DNA of 64,000 nt from UBA7330 sp965243485 (GTDB lineage: Bacteria; Bacteroidota; Bacteroidia; Cytophagales; Cyclobacteriaceae), in assembly GCA_965243485.1 (NCBI GenBank), contig CBDEVP010000001.1, positions 2,666,001 to 2,730,000 on the forward strand, read 5' to 3'. The notes beneath the pieces are model-generated. The model worked only from the letters and a program-made list of their open reading frames with translations, ran no database searches and was not told where the DNA came from. Positions within the stretch are counted from its first letter, which is position 1, and every line of letters starts with the position of its first letter. The position numbers and the translations under genes are program-made. Positions 61,280-64,000 of this stretch are shown in pieces.

Positions 61280-62590
61280 ATGGCTTCTTTTCGAGTGACA
61301 GGTGGTCAACACCTGAAAGGTGAAATCATTCCTCAGGGCGCCAAGAATGAAGCGCTCCAGATCATATCTGCGACACTACTCACTTCCGATCCCGTAACCA
61401 TTCACAAGATCCCGAATATCAGGGATGTAATGAAGCTGATCGATCTGCTCGGAGATCTAGGGGTGGCGGTATCTAAGTTAGGAGAGGAGAGCTATTCGTT
61501 CAGGGCCGACAATGTCAAACTTGAATACCTGGATTCGGAAGATTTTAAGGAGAAAGCTTCGTCGCTTAGAGGCTCCATCATGATCCTTGGCCCGCTGCTG
61601 GCACGATTTGGCACAGCCAAGATGCCAAAGCCGGGAGGAGACAAGATCGGAAGAAGAAGAACTGACACACATTTTACCGGATTTAAGAAGTTAGGAGCCA
61701 CCTTCGATTTTGATCCCAAAACCAGCTTTTTTAAGGTGGACGGTCGTCACCTGAAAGGTACTTACATGCACCTCGATGAAGCTTCGGTCACAGGTACCGC
61801 TAACATCATCATGGCTGCAGTACTTGCGGAGGGAAAGACTACCATCTACAATGCCGCTTGTGAACCTTATATCCAGCAACTGTGTAAAATGCTGGTCCGT
61901 ATGGGTGCAAAAATCGAAGGAATAGGAAGTAACCTGCTGCACATAGAGGGTGTAAAAGATCTGAAAGGCACGGAACATACGATGCTGCCTGACATGATAG
62001 AGGTGGGCAGCTTCATCGGTATGGCCGCTATGACGCAATCCGATATTGTGATCAAAAATGCCAGGGTCGATATGCTGGGGATCATTCCCGATACTTTCAG
62101 GAGGCTGGGCATTGATCTCAACATTGAAAATGACGACATTCACGTTCCGGCTCAGGAACATTATGAGATTGAAAGCTTCATCGATGGCTCTATTCTTACG
62201 ATTTCGGACGCCATTTGGCCTGGGTTCACCCCAGACTTGCTCAGCGTGGCACTGGTCACAGCTACGCAAGCCAAAGGAACTGTACTGATCCATCAGAAAA
62301 TGTTCGAAAGCAGGCTCTTTTTTGTCGATAAACTCATCGATATGGGTGCCCAGATCATATTGTGTGATCCCCACAGGGCAACAGTTATTGGTCTGGACCG
62401 CGCTTTTCAGCTAAGAGGGATCAACATGACCTCTCCCGATATCAGGGCCGGCGTTTCTCTTCTTATTGCCGCTCTTTCAGCAGAAGGAGTCAGCACCATC
62501 CACAATGTTGACCAGATTGACCGGGGATACCAGTACATTGATACTCGCCTGAATGCCCTGGGTGCAAAGATTGAGCGAATCGATCCTTAG
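61280..62590 (+). CDS. murA: UDP-N-acetylglucosamine 1-carboxyvinyltransferase
   Basis: The 436-residue MurA catalyses the first committed step of peptidoglycan synthesis, adding enolpyruvyl from PEP to UDP-GlcNAc in the cytoplasm. Landmarks are GGQHLKGEIIPQGAKNEAL at the start (with the Lys/Asn of the active site), KPGGDKIGRRRTDTH and RAGVSLLIAALSAEGVSTIH. The residue at the active-site Cys position (E. coli Cys115, GGC) is Asp121 here (GGD), the natural change associated with fosfomycin insensitivity. It is translationally close-coupled to DUF4290. Confidence 0.96.
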   Translation: MASFRVTGGQHLKGEIIPQGAKNEALQIISATLLTSDPVTIHKIPNIRDVMKLIDLLGDLGVAVSKLGEESYSFRADNVKLEYLDSEDFKEKASSLRGSIMILGPLLARFGTAKMPKPGGDKIGRRRTDTHFTGFKKLGATFDFDPKTSFFKVDGRHLKGTYMHLDEASVTGTANIIMAAVLAEGKTTIYNAACEPYIQQLCKMLVRMGAKIEGIGSNLLHIEGVKDLKGTEHTMLPDMIEVGSFIGMAAMTQSDIVIKNARVDMLGIIPDTFRRLGIDLNIENDDIHVPAQEHYEIESFIDGSILTISDAIWPGFTPDLLSVALVTATQAKGTVLIHQKMFESRLFFVDKLIDMGAQIILCDPHRATVIGLDRAFQLRGINMTSPDIRAGVSLLIAALSAEGVSTIHNVDQIDRGYQYIDTRLNALGAKIERIDP

Positions 62591-62763
62591 ACCAGTCATT
62601 TTTCAGAAACAAAGTACTCAACTTAAGTAATGTGAAGGGAATGGCCGCGAATCGTCTTCAATGAATCGAAGCTATTCAGTGAGATTTTTTTTGATATTTA
62701 TTCGCGAATCAGTGGCTTACAAGTGGTCAGTATCTATTGCAGTGATATACTGATAAAAAAATA
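62591..62763. other. Intergenic region after murA
   Basis: No gene or RNA was recognised. The strand converges on the microprotein gene through the terminator hairpin at 62764. Confidence 0.45.
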
Positions 62764-62791
62764 GCGCCGCGGGAAATTTTTCCCGCGGCGC
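62756..62791 (-). terminator. Strong terminator of the 30-residue microprotein gene
   Basis: A perfect 13-bp stem is formed by GCGCCGCGGGAAA (62764-62776) and its complement (62779-62791) with a 2-base loop. On the minus strand it is followed by TATTTTTTTATC, a classical U-tract. It therefore terminates minus-strand transcription from the microprotein gene. The + strand side has no T-tract, although the hairpin may also block murA read-through. Confidence 0.85.
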
Positions 62792-62840
62792 ACCAACCAG
62801 CTATGAGCAGTTTCAATCGAAACTGTAGTCTTGAATATTT

Positions 62841-62933
62841 TTATATGAAGATCATTCCAAGTGAGAAAATGGCCACCACTACTAAAATGATGTTTAAGAT
62901 CATGATTATTCGTTGTCTTTCTGCGTCAGCCAT
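62841..62933 (-). CDS. 30-residue single-pass membrane microprotein
   Basis: The frame starts at ATG 62933 and reads MADAERQRIIMILNIILVVV then AIFSLGMIFI, ending TAA. It is a charged 8-residue head and one membrane helix of about 20 residues. A strong terminator stands 50 bases downstream in the same orientation, which supports a real short transcription unit. I cannot name a family. The function is unknown; such microproteins often modulate membrane enzymes. Confidence 0.6.
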   Translation of the reverse strand: MADAERQRIIMILNIILVVVAIFSLGMIFI

Positions 62934-63274
62934 TATTTAATTATTTTAATATTAAATATGAATTATCTTATGAACTGTAATTATACAAAGCCCGTGCCAA
63001 AAAAGCGATTTTCCAGATTCAATCGAAAAATAGATAGTAAAAATTTGAGATAATGTTGCTGATATGCAATTATCAAGCTCATTTTGGGGATATTTCTTTG
63101 ACCGGTTGAAAAAAGTAAAAAGCAGAATTCAGACATCCTATTGATCCATTGTGTATCATTGATAAATAATTGCCGCAAATAAGCCAATTCCGGTGAGAAT
63201 CAAAAGATAAAATTTCGTTCAGGGCGAATTTATTTTGAAAATCCCTAAATTCATTGGACATTAACTTAATTCCA
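62934..63274. other. Intergenic region, divergent
   Basis: The 341-base AT-rich gap lies between the divergent microprotein and epimerase genes. It is open for short minus-strand frames without protein-like composition. No RNA gene or clear promoter box was recognised; the promoters of both genes should lie here. Confidence 0.45.
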
Positions 63275-64000
63275 ATGCATCGTTACCCACACTTATATAT
63301 CATTTTGCTAATTCTTACCGGATGCGGGCAGCCAGCAGATCAGGTCCTTCAGTCCGGAGATCCTGCACTTCTGCAGATCCGTGAGGAGATGGAATCATTG
63401 CTGAAAAATAAAATGTTTGAAGCCTGGTACCCGCGGGCCATTGACTCTGTTGACGGCGGGTTCCTTAGTATGCTTGATGAAAACTGGGAACCCTTCGGAG
63501 ACCAGTCAAAATTTATTGTAACTCAGGCAAGGCATCTCTGGACCCTGGCAAAGGGAATGGAGCTCTATCCGGATCATCCTGATTACCCCCGATGGGCGCA
63601 ACAGGGCTTCCAATTCCTTAAAGATCAAATGTGGGATCAGGAATATGGGGGATTTTACGAATTGCGACTGAAAAATGGTGCTCAGCCTGCTGGCGATGAT
63701 CCGAATGCCAAAAGAGCTTACGGAAATGCCTTCGGTATCTATGCAGCAGCTGCTTATGCCAAAGCATCGAAAAGTCAGGAAGCATTGGATTTTAGTAAGG
63801 AGGCTTTCCGTTGGCTGAATGAGCATAGTTACGATAAGGTCCATGGTGGATATTTTCAGTTCCTTACGCGGGAAGGAGTTCCTTACCATCTTGGAAAGAA
63901 TAAGGACGAATTGAGTTTTAATCATTATTTCAAAGATCAAAACTCCAGTATCCACATCATGGAAGCCTACAGTGAACTTTATCGTATCTGGCCCAACGAT
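63275..64000 (+). CDS. AGE-family epimerase lipoprotein, N-terminal part
   Basis: The gene starts at ATG 63275 and runs off the window after 242 codons. A lipoprotein signal (LYIILLILTGCGQPAD) precedes an (alpha/alpha)6-barrel start typical of the N-acylglucosamine 2-epimerase/cellobiose 2-epimerase family: FEAWYPRAIDSVDGGFLS, QARHLWTLAKGMELYP, MWDQEYGGFYELRL, RAYGNAFGIYAAAAYAKAS, HGGYFQFLTREG. It would act on sugars outside the cytoplasm. The catalytic C-terminal His residues are beyond the window. Confidence 0.88.
   Translation, partial: MHRYPHLYIILLILTGCGQPADQVLQSGDPALLQIREEMESLLKNKMFEAWYPRAIDSVDGGFLSMLDENWEPFGDQSKFIVTQARHLWTLAKGMELYPDHPDYPRWAQQGFQFLKDQMWDQEYGGFYELRLKNGAQPAGDDPNAKRAYGNAFGIYAAAAYAKASKSQEALDFSKEAFRWLNEHSYDKVHGGYFQFLTREGVPYHLGKNKDELSFNHYFKDQNSSIHIMEAYSELYRIWPND

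Noticed and set aside
62981..63187. 68-codon minus-strand frame upstream of the epimerase gene
   Set aside because: It is in an AT-rich divergent promoter region and its translation has no domain character.

Overview
The window looks like a chromosomal segment of a Bacteroidota bacterium, most likely of the Cytophagales (Cyclobacteriaceae/Fulvivirgaceae-like). The support is family content: DUF4290 directly upstream of murA, DUF3109, DUF3137, Bacteroidota-type DnaX, S9 dipeptidyl peptidases, many SPII lipoproteins, weak Shine-Dalgarno signals and a few TAnnTTTG-type -7 promoter boxes. There is no phage, insertion sequence, rRNA, tRNA or CRISPR array that I can see. The placement is inferred from gene families and was not computed.

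Layout. 0-8 kb: tail of thiL, a YceI lipocalin, a four-gene operon for a periplasmic molybdenum aldehyde/xanthine-type oxidoreductase (FeS, Mo, FAD subunits plus a small Cys-rich protein), a DUF3109 protein, a frameshifted secreted protein and an LpxH-like metallophosphatase. 8-18 kb: DUF805 protein, a large lipoprotein that may be a glycosidase, a cytochrome c-PQQ sugar dehydrogenase fusion, an amidase and sugar acetyltransferase pair, and a DUF3137 protein. 18-22.8 kb: a beta-barrel protein, an ArsR-SRPBCC-DoxX-YdeI operon with a clear double operator, a methyltransferase, a second YdeI paralogue and a LiaF-like protein. 22.9-28 kb: a photolyase/cryptochrome relative with apparently swapped domain order, then an operon of small membrane protein, sodium:solute symporter, old yellow enzyme and SDR. 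28-36 kb: a carbohydrate-esterase and polysaccharide-lyase region: a double alpha/beta-hydrolase, and convergent to it a tight four-gene operon of two tandemly duplicated esterases, a Tat-exported TIM-barrel protein and a PL8 lyase, without SusC/SusD. 36-41 kb: dnaX, interrupted at an A10 tract, a LysM transglycosylase and an O-methyltransferase. 41-47 kb: a TRAP transporter operon, an S9 peptidase and a membrane hydrolase-like protein. 47-53 kb: a beta-helix lipoprotein, a DNA exonuclease plus ATP-dependent ligase pair, a Dabb lipoprotein and an alginate-lyase-like lipoprotein. 53-55 kb: an accessory patch with HicB, a hicA relic on the opposite strand, a RelE/ParE-type toxin-antitoxin pair, small genes and many palindromic repeats. 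55-64 kb: CPBP protease, M16 peptidase, GT9, an RRM protein, aminopeptidase P, DUF4290, murA, a 30-residue membrane microprotein with a strong terminator, and the start of an AGE-family epimerase.

How the genes fit together. Much of the window concerns cell-envelope work and carbohydrate use: secreted lyases, esterases, a glycosidase-like protein, TRAP and SSS importers, and cytoplasmic or periplasmic oxidoreductases. The items most worth a second look are the permuted photolyase relative, the dnaX A10 frameshift with loss of the zinc-binding cysteines, the 21-residue repeat protein, the opposite-strand hicA remnant, and several families of short hairpin repeats between genes.
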